Shown: positions 45,053-52,591 of the stretch, piece after piece | How the letters are laid out: every line of letters begins with the position of its first letter | Numbering within the stretch: position 1 is the stretch's first letter | Assembly: GCF_000787835.1 (NCBI RefSeq) | Contig: NZ_BBPP01000005.1 | Span: 197,315-261,314, forward strand | Reading direction: 5' to 3' | Length of the DNA stretch: 64,000 nt | Source: Streptacidiphilus melanogenes | GTDB lineage: Bacteria; Actinomycetota; Actinomycetes; Streptomycetales; Streptomycetaceae | Translations under genes and position numbers: made by a program | Notes under the pieces: generated by a model | Seen by the model: only the letters and a program-made list of their open reading frames with translations | What the model was told of the DNA's origin: nothing | The model's database searches: none

Positions 45053-45366
45053 CGTCCGTCCTTGGGGCCGGGCCAACCCGCCGGGATTCACGCCGGCCAA
45101 AATCGCTTCACCGGGGTGATGCGCTACTCCTCCACGTGACACCGGCTTCCTACGGGGCTCTGGTCGACCCCGCGGTCGCCCCGCCGTACCGTCGCGCGTC
45201 GCGACTGTTCGGGCGCAGGCAGGCAACAGAGCATGACCGTCGACCACTGGCGGCTCGCGCTCACGGCTTCGAGTTCAAGCCTCGCCCGTGCGCCGGTTAC
45301 GGCGGGCCGGCGCTGACCCGAGCCCCGGGGGGCTCGGGTCAGCGGCGCGCTGCCTGGACCTCGCTC
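45053..45366. other. Intergenic region before the gene remnants
   Basis: 314 bp without a convincing gene. It contains imperfect inverted repeats around 45073-45115 and 45300-45345 (GCTCGGGTCAGCG-like words), perhaps terminators for the converging genes. Confidence 0.45.
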
Positions 45367-45798
45367 TCACATCCGTCGGTCCCACCATCCAGGACTGGCA
45401 GGTTCCTCGCCGTAGGTCGCGGCCAGGACCCGCGCGTCGATCGCTCCCACGACTGCGGCAAGTTCACGGCGGCTGCGCCGACCGAGAGCGTGCATCGCCC
45501 TTTCAAGGCCGAGGCGGCCCTCCGGGGGGTCGTCGTCGCAGCATGGGCATGTGAGACAGCTGCCGTCGTAGGTGCCCACCGGCAGACCGAGCCAACGGCG
45601 GCTGCACATCCGAGCGGCCTGCCCTCTCCACCAGAGAAGGTCCAGCTCGACCTTGCCGGGGCACCCCGCTGCGCGCTCCCAAGCGCGGATCTCGCCCAAC
45701 GTGCGGGCGGACACGCCGTCAATCACTGACAGTCGCCGCCCCAGGCGTGGGCGCAAAGGAAGTGCGGCTCGTACGGCCGCAGGCCGTCTACGCGGCAT
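45367..45798 (-). CDS. Small Cys-rich protein of probable mobile-element origin
   Basis: 143 residues. Basic N-terminus (RRRPAAVRAALPLRPRLGRR), then AWERAAGCPGKVELDLLWWRGQ, a possible zinc knuckle CLTCPCC around residue 80, and the closing YGEEPASPGWWDRR. Paralogues ending in '-x-WW-x-RR' are common in Streptomyces integrative elements and prophages as I remember them; none has a known role. It has weaker codon bias than housekeeping neighbours. It stands next to a truncated primase-like frame and tRNA genes. Confidence 0.55.
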   Translation of the reverse strand: MPRRRPAAVRAALPLRPRLGRRLSVIDGVSARTLGEIRAWERAAGCPGKVELDLLWWRGQAARMCSRRWLGLPVGTYDGSCLTCPCCDDDPPEGRLGLERAMHALGRRSRRELAAVVGAIDARVLAATYGEEPASPGWWDRRM

Positions 45799-45902
45799 CG
45801 CTCCCGAGAGATGTCGTCATGGGCCGCACGCTTCCACGTGCCTGCCCGCCCCCGCCACCGATTTCAGGTCCCTGGGAAGCGCCATCCGCTGTCCCGCAAG
45901 GG

Positions 45903-46052
45903 GTGTCCACGACGCCAGCCTCCCAACTCATCGACACCGCCCTGTTCCTGGCAAGGCACGGTGCCCCGGTCCTGCCGCTCGCAGAGCTGAGCTGTTCTCG
46001 AACCGGTTGTCGTGGTGGACACGAAAAAGCCCCTGGCGGATTACTCCGCTAG
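45903..46052 (+). pseudogene. Truncated N-terminus of a bifunctional primase/polymerase
   Basis: GTG 45903 behind AAGGG begins a frame with ASQLIDTALFLARHGAPVLPL, the conserved start of the Prim-Pol domain used for replication by actinomycete integrative elements. After ~27 residues the similarity stops and the frame ends at 46052, inside the tRNA terminator. It is a remnant, directly beyond the 3' end of tRNA-Phe. Confidence 0.5.
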
Positions 46053-46058
46053 GGGCTT
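46024..46058 (-). terminator. Rho-independent terminator of the Glu-Asp-Phe tRNA operon
   Basis: 13-bp stem AAGCCCCTGGCGG/CCGCTAGGGGCTT with one G-T pair. On the minus strand it ends in TTTTT. Confidence 0.9.
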
Positions 46059-46075
46059 CCTGCTGGTCAAACGAG

Positions 46076-46149
46076 TGGCCAGGGCCGGGGTCGAACCGGC
46101 GACCTTCCGCTTTTCAGGCGGACGCTCGTACCAACTGAGCTACCTGGCC
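46076..46149 (-). tRNA. tRNA-Phe(GAA)
   Basis: 74 nt, no encoded CCA. Acceptor GGCCAGG/CCTGGCC, anticodon loop CTGAAAA, T loop TTCGACC, discriminator A. Last gene of a three-tRNA operon. Confidence 0.97.
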
Positions 46150-46176
46150 AGGATCCCTCGTGAGAGGGAGCCTGAG

Positions 46177-46250
46177 CGACCCCGACGGGACTTGAACCCG
46201 CGACCTCCACCTTGACAGGGTGGCGAGCTAACCAACTGCTCCACGGGGCC
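46177..46250 (-). tRNA. tRNA-Asp(GUC), copy 2
   Basis: Same 74-nt body as the copy at 38540. It lies between tRNA-Glu and tRNA-Phe. Confidence 0.97.
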
Positions 46251-46306
46251 ATGCACACAAACCGCGTGTGTAGGCCTGCTGTACTGCTTGCACTGCTGTT
46301 ACTACG

Positions 46307-46379
46307 TGCCCCCAACGGGATTCGAACCCGTGCTACCGCCTTGAAAGGGCGGCGTCCTGGGCCACTAGACGATGAGGGC
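46307..46379 (-). tRNA. tRNA-Glu(UUC)
   Basis: 73 nt. Acceptor GCCCTCA/TGGGGGC, anticodon loop CTTTCAA, T loop TTCGAAT, discriminator A, no encoded CCA. First gene of the operon. Confidence 0.97.
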
Positions 46380-46493
46380 TGGTGGACCGTACCGGCTTCC
46401 TTGCGGCCGTCGGGGACGTTCAGAAGCATATGGGATGGGAGCGGGAACACCAAAATCGGTTTCGCGGGCAGGCGACGAGGTCAGGGGTACGGC

Positions 46494-46844
46494 GTGCTGT
46501 GGATGGGCCGGGAACGGTTCGAAGAGCTGGTCGGGGACGCACTGGACCGGATTCCGACCGAGCTCACCCGTTTGATGGACAACGTGGTGATCTTCGTCGA
46601 GGACGAGCCGCCCGGCGGCGGTCCGGAGCTGCTCGGGCTGTACGAGGGAACGCCGCTGACCGAGCGCGGTGAGTGGTACGCCGGGGTGCTGCCGGACCGG
46701 ATCACCGTCTACCGGTATCCGACCCTGCGGATGTGTGCGAGCGAGGACGAGGTGGTGCGGGAGGTCGCGGTGACGGTCGCGCACGAGATCGGACACCACT
46801 TCGGCATCCCGGACGAGCGGCTGCACGAGCTCGGCTACGGGTGA
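46494..46844 (+). CDS. Zincin-like metallopeptidase
   Basis: 116 residues, usual length of the family (PF06262-like). GTG 46494, 6-7 nt after AGGGG, gives the family start LWMGRERFEELVGDALDRIP; ATG 46503 is the alternative. DNVVIFVEDEPP and LLGLYEGTPLTERGEWYAG precede the zinc motif AHEIGHHFGIPD (HExxHHFGxxD) near residue 100. It is a small cytosolic zincin whose substrate is unknown. Confidence 0.9.
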   Translation: MLWMGRERFEELVGDALDRIPTELTRLMDNVVIFVEDEPPGGGPELLGLYEGTPLTERGEWYAGVLPDRITVYRYPTLRMCASEDEVVREVAVTVAHEIGHHFGIPDERLHELGYG

Positions 46845-46970
46845 GCGCCGGGTCCCTGGGTGGCGGAACGTTCGTGTCCGGTGCGGCCGTGTCCTTTGCC
46901 TGGCCGTCGCGTTGAGAGGGATGAGGGGGCGGGAAGCAGCACGTCAGGCGAGGAAGCGGGGCCGGTCGCG

Positions 46971-47444
46971 ATGGGCAAGGTCGGAGCGGGGGCGTGTCGG
47001 GTCGCGGTGTGGGCGCTGATGACCGGGGCCGCGGTCGGCGCGCTGTCCGGGTGCATGGAGGTCGGGCCGGCCGCGGCGCCGGTCGGCGCGGACGGAGCGA
47101 CGGTGGGCCCCGGAGGCGAGGGTGGCACCTCGCAGGACGGCGCGGGCGGCCACCACGCGGGTCTGCGGCACTACGCGGGTGGGGGGCTCGACGCCGGGGC
47201 GAGCCCGAGCGCGGGGGAGAGCGCGGCACGACCCAGCTCCGGGCCGTCGGCGGCGGTGCCGGTGCCCGTCGTGGTCAGCCCACCCGTGAGCACGCCGACG
47301 CCTGCGGGCCCGACGACTCCGCCGGCGCAGCCCAGCAGTGGGCCCACCGAACACCCCACGCCCACGCCCACCGTGGTGACGAGCCCACCGGCGTCCCCGA
47401 GCCCGTCGTCGCCCGCGCCGTCGGCAAGCCCTTCCGCAGGCTGA
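46971..47444 (+). CDS. Lipoprotein with Pro/Thr/Ser-rich tail
   Basis: 157 residues. Signal peptide GKVGAGACRVAVWALMTGA with lipobox ALSGC (Cys at about residue 27). The rest is low complexity: a Gly/His/Ala-rich part (GGHHAGLRHYAGGG) and then Pro-Thr-Ser repeats (VSTPTPAGPTTPPAQPSSGP), like a wall-spanning stalk without a domain. Function unknown. It lies upstream of the helicase gene, with a promoter between. Confidence 0.7.
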   Translation: MGKVGAGACRVAVWALMTGAAVGALSGCMEVGPAAAPVGADGATVGPGGEGGTSQDGAGGHHAGLRHYAGGGLDAGASPSAGESAARPSSGPSAAVPVPVVVSPPVSTPTPAGPTTPPAQPSSGPTEHPTPTPTVVTSPPASPSPSSPAPSASPSAG

Positions 47445-47479
47445 TCCGGCGGGGTAATGTGACGCCTTTGGCGCACCAT

Positions 47480-47509
47480 TTGGCAGTCGTGTCCTCGCTG
47501 CGCTATCTT
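47480..47509 (+). promoter_or_regulatory. Helicase promoter TTGGCA-N18-TATCTT
   Basis: Good match to the housekeeping sigma consensus; expected start near 47516, giving a leader of about 137 nt before the ATG at 47653, long enough for autoregulation. Confidence 0.7.
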
Positions 47510-47652
47510 GGTAGATCGTTGTGTTCAATTTGCCCGGCGCCGTACTGATCTAAGGCGCACCTGGCGCGTTCCGGTACTCCGTGGCTGACCGCATTGAGGC
47601 GGTCTGGGAAATCCGCGGGTGTGGGCGCGTGCCGACACCCGGAAGGTTTTTC

Positions 47653-49785
47653 ATGTCCCTCGTTGACGACGCCCGCTTCGCCATGCCCGAAAACGACCAG
47701 GATGCCCTGGTTGAGATCGAGGCCGCCGAGGTCGAGGCCGACGCCGCCACCCCCGCCGCCGAGACCGAGAAGACGCTCACCTTCGGTGACCTCGGTCTGC
47801 CCGACGAGGTCGTCCGCGGCCTCGCCAAGCGCGGCGTGACCACCCCGTTCCCGATCCAGGCCGCCACCATCCCGGACGCGCTGGCCGGCAAGGACGTCCT
47901 CGGCCGCGGCCGCACCGGCTCCGGCAAGACCCTGAGCTTCGGCCTCCCGCTGCTGACCCGCCTGGAGCAGGGCCGCACCCGGCCCAAGCGCCCCCGCGGT
48001 CTGATCCTGGTCCCGACCCGCGAGCTGGCCATGCAGGTCTCCGACGCGCTCGAGCCGTACGGCACCGTGCTCGGCCTGAACCTCAAGGTCGTCTGCGGCG
48101 GTACCTCCATGCCGAAGCAGATCTGGGCGCTGGAGCGCGGCGTCGACGTCCTCGTCGCCACCCCCGGCCGCCTGCGCGACCTGATCGACCGCGGCGCCTG
48201 CACCCTCGACGAGGTCGAGATCGTCGTCCTCGACGAGGCCGACCAGATGGCCGACATGGGCTTCCTGCCCGAGGTCACCGAGATCCTCGACAAGGTCCCC
48301 TCCGGCGGCCAGCGGATGCTCTTCTCCGCCACCCTGGAGAACGAGATCGACACCCTGGTGAAGCGCTACCTGGTGGACCCGGTCACCCACGAGGTCGACC
48401 CCTCCGCCGGTGCGGTCACCACCATGACCCACCACGTCCTGGTCGTGAAGCCCAAGGACAAGGCCCCGGTCACCAACGCCATCTCCGCCCGCAAGGGCCG
48501 CACGATCGTCTTCGTCCGTACCCAGATGGGCGCCGACCGCGTCGCCGAGCAGCTGCGCGACTCCGGCGTGAAGGCGGACGCGCTGCACGGCGGCATGACC
48601 CAGGGCGCCCGCACCCGGACCCTGGGCGACTTCAAGGACGGCTACGTCAACGTCCTGGTCGCCACGGACGTCGCCGCCCGCGGCATCCACGTCGACGGCA
48701 TCGACCTGGTGCTCAACGTGGACCCGGCCGGCGACCACAAGGACTACCTGCACCGCTCCGGCCGCACCGCCCGTGCCGGCCGCTCCGGCACGGTCGTCAC
48801 GCTGATCCTGCCGCACCAGCGCCGTTCCACCTTCCGTCTGCTGGAGGACGCCGGCGTCGAGGCCACCCGCCACATCGTCGGCGGCTCCTTCGACGCGGAC
48901 CTCGTCCGTATCACCGGTGCCCGCTCGCTGACGGAGGTTCAGGCCGAGTCCGCCGCGACCCAGGCCAAGCAGGCCGAGCGCGACGTCACCGCCCTGACCA
49001 AGGAGCTGGAGCGGGCCACCCGCCACGCCGCCAACCTCCGCGAGGAGGCCGACCGACTCGCGGCCCGCGCCGCGAACGAGCGGGCCGAGCTCGGCCTGGA
49101 CGACGAGGAGGCCACCGAGGCCGAGGCCGTCGTCGCGGGCGAGACCGTCGAGGAGACCGCGGTGGCGGTCGAGGCCGGTGACGCTCCGGTCGTCGTCGAG
49201 GCCCGTGCCCCGCGCGCCGACCGCGGCTACTCCGCCCGCGAGGAGCGCTCCCGCGAGCCGCGCGGCGACTTCCGTCGCGACGACCGCCGCGACGACCGTG
49301 GTGGCTTCCAGCGTCGGGATGACCGTCGTGACGACCGTGGCGGTTTCCAGCGTCGGGATGACCGTCGCGATGACCGTGGTGGTTTCCAGCGTCGTGACGA
49401 CCGCGAGGGCTTCCGTCGGGATGACCGTCGTGACGACCGCGGTGGTTTCCAGCGTCGGGATGACCGTCGCGATGACCGTGGTGGTTTCCAGCGTCGTGAC
49501 GACCGCGAGGGCTTCCGCCGTGACGACCGTCGTGACGACCGCGGTGGTTTCCAGCGCCGCGACGACCGCCCGTCCTTCGGCGGCGGCCGCTCCTTCGGTG
49601 ACCGTGACCGGGACCGTCGTCCGTCCTTCGGCGCGCGCCGCGACGACCACCGTCCGGCCTCCGGCAACTTCCGCCGCGACGACCGTCGTGACGACCGCGG
49701 GGGCTTCCAGCGCCGTGACGACCGCGGCCCCGCCGGCTACGGCCGCGCCGGCTCCGCCGAGCGCAAGCCGCGCTGGAAGAACTGA
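47653..49785 (+). CDS. DEAD-box ATP-dependent RNA helicase
   Basis: 710 residues; ATG after GGAAGG. After an acidic N-terminus the helicase core shows the Q motif (FGDLGLPDEVVRGLAKRGV), motif I GRGRTGSGKT, Ia VPTRELAMQV, Ib TPGR, motif II VLDEADQMADM, motif III SAT, and in domain 2 VATDVAARGIHVDGIDLV with HRSGRTARAG. Residues ~410-500 are a coiled coil-like linker (TKELERATRHAANLREEADRL); from ~545 on, an Arg/Asp/Gly tail with at least ten RDDRRDDRGGF-type repeats binds RNA non-specifically. Such enzymes serve ribosome assembly, mRNA turnover and cold growth. The motif II sequence is DEAD. Confidence 0.95.
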   Translation: MSLVDDARFAMPENDQDALVEIEAAEVEADAATPAAETEKTLTFGDLGLPDEVVRGLAKRGVTTPFPIQAATIPDALAGKDVLGRGRTGSGKTLSFGLPLLTRLEQGRTRPKRPRGLILVPTRELAMQVSDALEPYGTVLGLNLKVVCGGTSMPKQIWALERGVDVLVATPGRLRDLIDRGACTLDEVEIVVLDEADQMADMGFLPEVTEILDKVPSGGQRMLFSATLENEIDTLVKRYLVDPVTHEVDPSAGAVTTMTHHVLVVKPKDKAPVTNAISARKGRTIVFVRTQMGADRVAEQLRDSGVKADALHGGMTQGARTRTLGDFKDGYVNVLVATDVAARGIHVDGIDLVLNVDPAGDHKDYLHRSGRTARAGRSGTVVTLILPHQRRSTFRLLEDAGVEATRHIVGGSFDADLVRITGARSLTEVQAESAATQAKQAERDVTALTKELERATRHAANLREEADRLAARAANERAELGLDDEEATEAEAVVAGETVEETAVAVEAGDAPVVVEARAPRADRGYSAREERSREPRGDFRRDDRRDDRGGFQRRDDRRDDRGGFQRRDDRRDDRGGFQRRDDREGFRRDDRRDDRGGFQRRDDRRDDRGGFQRRDDREGFRRDDRRDDRGGFQRRDDRPSFGGGRSFGDRDRDRRPSFGARRDDHRPASGNFRRDDRRDDRGGFQRRDDRGPAGYGRAGSAERKPRWKN
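49265..49720 (+). repeat. Arg-Asp-rich repeats coding the helicase tail
   Basis: Near-identical ~39-bp words encoding RRDDRRDDRGGFQ alternate with DDREGFRRDDR units. DNA identity between units is high, suggesting recent unequal crossing-over. Confidence 0.85.
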
Positions 49786-49792
49786 ATCAACT

Positions 49793-49811
49793 GCTGACCG
49801 CTGAGCGGTCA
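49793..49811 (+). terminator. Hairpin at the end of the helicase gene
   Basis: CTGACCGC-TGA-GCGGTCAG, 8-bp perfect stem, 7 bp after the stop codon. A second, stronger hairpin follows at 49825. Confidence 0.65.
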
Positions 49812-49824
49812 GACCGGCTCAGCC

Positions 49825-49857
49825 GACAGGCCGCCCCCGACCCGGGGGCGGCCTGTC
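49825..49857. terminator. 14-bp GC hairpin, shared by both strands
   Basis: GACAGGCCGCCCCC / GGGGGCGGCCTGTC with a 5-nt loop. No T-tract on either strand. It would end the helicase transcript and the minus-strand RNA candidate. Confidence 0.75.
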
Positions 49858-50146
49858 GCCGTTTCGGCCTGCCGCGCCTTCCGGACTGTTCCGGGCCTTC
49901 CGGCTGGAACGGCCCGGAAACGCAGAACGGCCCGCAGGCTGTTCCGCGGTCCCTGCGTCCAGGGGCCGGGGCATCGGGGACGATCCGATGAGCCTGCGGG
50001 CCGGGTGACTGCTCTGGATTGCGCTTGCGCGCCAGTGTTGGAGTGTCCGCTGCCGGGAGCTACCCGTCACGGACGGGGCAGCGCTAGCGCGCAGCCACCT
50101 CACGCGTCCTGGTAGTACTCAACTCAGGATCACCTCCTTTCAGTGT
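49825..50146 (-). ncRNA. Candidate structured RNA starting with a 16S-complementary element
   Basis: Expected start ~50146 from the promoter at 50153-50182. The first ~20 nt contain GAAAGGAGGTGATCC (50141-50127), fully complementary to the last 15 nt before the final base of Streptomyces 16S rRNA. Then come a hairpin (CGCTGC/GCAGCG with CCCGTC/GACGGG, 50048-50083), a GCGC-GCAA-GCGC hairpin with a GNRA loop (50032-50021), a 12-bp closing stem (GGCCCGCAGGCT at 50002-49991 with AGCCTGCGGGCC at 49940-49929) enclosing two small hairpins, and a terminator hairpin. A TTG-started 12-codon frame follows the complement at 10 nt; a 94-codon GTG frame (50103-49819) has weak codon bias and runs into the terminator. 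It may be an sRNA, a leader-peptide RNA or an unusual mRNA. Confidence 0.5.
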
Positions 50147-50152
50147 GCGAAC

Positions 50153-50182
50153 ACAGTAGGCAGACGCTCCCACCACCCGCAA
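50153..50182 (-). promoter_or_regulatory. Promoter TTGCGG-N18-TACTGT on the minus strand
   Basis: Read leftward: TTGCGG at 50182-50177, 18-bp spacer, TACTGT at 50158-50153. It points away from the gene at 50260 and toward the 16S-complementary element 12 bp further. Confidence 0.6.
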
Positions 50183-50259
50183 TGGCTTTTTTCGCGGCCC
50201 CGCGCAGGCCGCCGCAAATCCGGTGGCTGTGCGCGGGGCGAGCCCGGGAGACTCGAACG

Positions 50260-50937
50260 ATGAACGCGGTTTCGAACACTGTCCTGCTCGAAGGGGTCGT
50301 CGGCTCGACGGCGTACGGCCTCGCCCACGCGGGTTCCGACGTGGACCGGCTGGGCCTGTTCGCCGTGCCGACGGAGCGGCTCTTCGGGCTGCACCGGCCC
50401 GGCGAGTCGGTGGTGAGCACCGCGCCCGACCGCACCCTGCACGAGGCGGCCAAGTGGTGCCGTCTCGCGCTGAGCGCCAACCCGACCGCCTCCGAGCTGG
50501 TGTGGCTGCCGGACGACTGCTACCTGGTGCGCACCCCGCTGGGCGAGGAGCTCATGGCCGTCCGGCGGTCGTTCCTGAGCGAGCGCGCCGTCCGGAACGC
50601 GTACCTCGGCTACGCCACGCAGCAGTTCCGCAAGCTGGTCGCCAAGGACGGCCGCGGCGAAACGCCGCCCGCGCGGTTGGCCAAGCACGCCCGCCACCTG
50701 CTGCGGCTGCTGGAGCAGGGCGTCCACCTGCACCGCAGCGGCGAGCTGCGGGTGCGGGTGGACGATCCTGAGCGGCTGCGCGCGGAGGGCGAGCACCTGG
50801 CCTCGCGTCCGGCCGAGGCCGAAGCGCGGCTGGCCGAGGCGGAGGCCGCCTTCGACCGCCCCGGTGCCCTCCCGGCGACGCCCGACGAGCGCCCCGTCGA
50901 GGCGTGGCTGGCGCGGGTCCGCCGGGCGCTGCTGTGA
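50260..50937 (+). CDS. Nucleotidyltransferase superfamily protein (RlaP-like)
   Basis: 225 residues; ATG after CGGGAGACTCG. The pol-beta-type active-site strand is VVGSTAYGLAHAGSDVDRLGLF (the G-S-x-x-x-G-x-x-x-x-G-S-D-x-D pattern), with two Asp as metal ligands and a later helical half (LHEAAKWCRLALSANPTASELVWLP, RLAKHARHLLRLLEQG). Similar proteins are linked to RNA repair by genome context; here no RNA ligase is adjacent, so the role is open. The upstream region holds the minus-strand RNA candidate. Confidence 0.8.
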   Translation: MNAVSNTVLLEGVVGSTAYGLAHAGSDVDRLGLFAVPTERLFGLHRPGESVVSTAPDRTLHEAAKWCRLALSANPTASELVWLPDDCYLVRTPLGEELMAVRRSFLSERAVRNAYLGYATQQFRKLVAKDGRGETPPARLAKHARHLLRLLEQGVHLHRSGELRVRVDDPERLRAEGEHLASRPAEAEARLAEAEAAFDRPGALPATPDERPVEAWLARVRRALL

Positions 50938-50961
50938 GCCGTGCCGACAGGGCCGCCGGGC

Positions 50962-51015
50962 GGCGGGTTCCCTCCTGGCGGCGGGTTCCCTTCCGGCGGC
51001 CCGTTCCCTCCCGGC
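50962..51015 (+). repeat. Three 18-bp repeats after the SPFH gene
   Basis: GGCGGGTTCCCTCCTGGC-like units at 50962, 50980 and 50998, between the nucleotidyltransferase and SPFH stop codons. On the plus strand they would read GGFPPG repeats, but no gene uses them. Confidence 0.75.
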
Positions 51016-51017
51016 GG

Positions 51018-52010
51018 TTACTTGCCGCCGGGCTGCGTGACCGCGAACCCGGAGCCGGGCGCGAAGGTGGTGACGTTCGGCGGGATGGCCTTCATCTCGT
51101 CGATCGTCGCGCAGGCCGGGCAGGCCGAGTAGCCCTGCTGCCGGATCTCGTTCGCCTGCGCGTTCGCCTTGGCCTGGGCCACCTGGGCCTGCGCCTCGGA
51201 CACCGCAGCGAAGGCGGCCTGCGCCTTGTCGACGGCGGCCTGCACGTCGTCCGGCAGGGTCACCCGGACCAGGTCGAAGTGCAGGTTGATCAGGAACTTG
51301 TCGCCGAGTGTGCTCTGCAGGTCCTGGGTGAGGGAGGTGTTGATCGCGTTCTGGACCGCCGCGATGTTGGAGTTGTTCGTCGTGGCCGCGCTTCCCGTGG
51401 ACGCGGTGGCGCTGCTGTTGTTCTGCACCAGCGCACAGGACGAGACCAGCTGTGCGCAGCGGAAGTTGCCGATCTGCTGCCGCAGGTCGTTGTCGATCAC
51501 CGGCCGGACGATCTCGTCCAGGAAGGCGGACCAGCCGGCGTCGCCGTCGTAGGCGTGGTAGGCGTGGCCGTCGACGGAGTTGAAGGTCCGGGTGCCGAAC
51601 TTGTCGTCGAAGTCGCGCAGGGTCTTGTCGTCCAGGTTGAGCGAGAAGTAGAGCGTGCCCTCGATGCCCATCTGCACGCCGTCGGCGGACGGCGTGGACA
51701 CCACGTCCACGCCGGGCCGGTCGCCGCGCTTGGGGTCGGACGTGATCGTGTAGAACCGCTGCTGCGCAGGGTACTTGTGGCTCTCGGAGTACCAGCCGAT
51801 CCAGGTCAGCCCGGAGGCCGGCTGGATCACCTGCCGAATGTTCCGGTCGTCGAACGGCCCGCCGTTGCGGACCACCGCGACCTCTCCGGCGTCCGTCCGG
51901 TCGAACGCGTCCGAGAACGACACCCCCACGTTGATCAGCACGATCGCGGCGACTGCCGCAGCAGCACCGAAGACGATCCGCTTGTGCTTGATCTGCCGTA
52001 TCAGCCTCAT
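51018..52010 (-). CDS. SPFH/band 7 family membrane protein
   Basis: 330 residues; ATG after GGGGGAC. A short basic N-terminus and one transmembrane helix (RIVFGAAAAVAAIVLINVGV, ~12-32) precede the band-7/SPFH domain (GEVAVVRNGGPFDDRNIRQV, ...DGVQMGIEGTLYFSLN...). A Ser/Asn-rich insertion (~210-230) is followed by the oligomerisation helix (AAVDKAQAAFAAVSEAQAQVAQAKANAQAN split over residues ~255-295), and a tail with a CPAC pair near residue 303. SPFH proteins form large oligomeric rings on membrane microdomains. The cargo is unknown. Confidence 0.85.
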   Translation of the reverse strand: MRLIRQIKHKRIVFGAAAAVAAIVLINVGVSFSDAFDRTDAGEVAVVRNGGPFDDRNIRQVIQPASGLTWIGWYSESHKYPAQQRFYTITSDPKRGDRPGVDVVSTPSADGVQMGIEGTLYFSLNLDDKTLRDFDDKFGTRTFNSVDGHAYHAYDGDAGWSAFLDEIVRPVIDNDLRQQIGNFRCAQLVSSCALVQNNSSATASTGSAATTNNSNIAAVQNAINTSLTQDLQSTLGDKFLINLHFDLVRVTLPDDVQAAVDKAQAAFAAVSEAQAQVAQAKANAQANEIRQQGYSACPACATIDEMKAIPPNVTTFAPGSGFAVTQPGGK

Positions 52011-52070
52011 GTCCCCCACCACACCGAACCACCCCCGGGCGGTTCCGTACGACGGACACGCTGCACCAGG

Positions 52071-52076
52071 TAGGCT
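52071..52076 (+). promoter_or_regulatory. TAGGCT -10 box of tRNA-Lys
   Basis: TAGGCT about 41 bp before the mature 5' end; transcription start expected near 52083. Confidence 0.55.
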
Positions 52077-52117
52077 ACGCCTGGCCGGTCCTCACCGGCC
52101 GGGCCGCACGCGGTCCC

Positions 52118-52190
52118 GGGGCGCTAGCTCAATTGGCAGAGCTGCGGACTTTTAATCCGTAGGTTGTGGGTTCGAGCCCCACGCGCCCCA
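52118..52190 (+). tRNA. tRNA-Lys(UUU)
   Basis: 73 nt, no encoded CCA. Acceptor GGGGCGC/GCGCCCC, anticodon loop CTTTTAA, T arm GTGGG-TTCGAGC-CCCAC, discriminator A. Confidence 0.97.
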
Positions 52191-52202
52191 CCGAACGATC
52201 AC

Positions 52203-52241
52203 GCCCCAGCCAGGCAAGGTGCCGACGGCTGGGGCTTCTTT
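52203..52241 (+). terminator. Terminator of tRNA-Lys
   Basis: GCCCCAGCC / GGCTGGGGC, 9-bp stem, followed by TTCTTTCT. Confidence 0.85.
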
Positions 52242-52344
52242 CTGTGTCTCTGGGGAACGGTCAAAACAGGAGCTGCTCGCTCGCTGCTCGCTCGAAGCGC
52301 AGGCGATCATGAATTCTGCGCGGCTGCTTGCTCCACCGCGTCGC

Positions 52345-52485
52345 GGCCGGCCGTCTCGCGAGCTGCGCCCCGAGGTGTACGGCGGCCGGAAGGCCGGGAC
52401 CGTCACCGCCGCCCTGAGGCCGTTCGGGATCAACGTGATGGACGTGTGGTCCGCCCCGGACGGCGGCGGCAAGTCAACCACCTGA
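52345..52485 (+). pseudogene. C-terminal fragment of a mobile-element-type protein
   Basis: The frame ending at 52485 contains RPEVYGGRKAGTVTAALRPF and GINVMDVWSAPDGGGKSTT, a pattern I associate with C-terminal segments of replication or transfer proteins of actinomycete integrative elements. There is no start codon with a ribosome site and nothing upstream in frame but tRNA terminator, so it looks truncated. It lies 155 bp past the tRNA-Lys 3' end. Confidence 0.4.
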
Positions 52486-52549
52486 CGGGGCATCGAGCGC
52501 CGCGAGAGTGGCCTGGGCGGTCTCATTCCGCTGCCCTGACCGCGAAGGA

Positions 52550-52581
52550 AGCCCCCGTGCACGGACCGGTGCACGGGGGCT
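52550..52581 (-). terminator. Hairpin after the secreted-protein gene
   Basis: AGCCCCCGTGCAC / GTGCACGGGGGCT, 13-bp stem, followed on the minus strand by TCCTTCG. Confidence 0.75.
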
Positions 52582-52591
52582 CTGTCCTGGC

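Noticed and set aside
45998-46099. A direct repeat TCGAACCGG at 45998 and 46091 as att sites
   Set aside because: Only 9 nt, and the T-arm motif occurs often; too short to claim recombination sites.
49819-50103. A 94-codon protein on the minus strand
   Set aside because: Third-position GC is lower than in neighbouring genes, it contains several base-paired elements and runs through the terminator hairpin; kept only as an alternative within the RNA candidate.
50127-50141. A truncated 16S rRNA gene, because GGATCACCTCCTTTC is the 16S 3' end
   Set aside because: The sequence before it (AACTCA) does not match the 16S helix 45 region, and no other rRNA-like sequence is nearby, so only the 15-nt element is shared.
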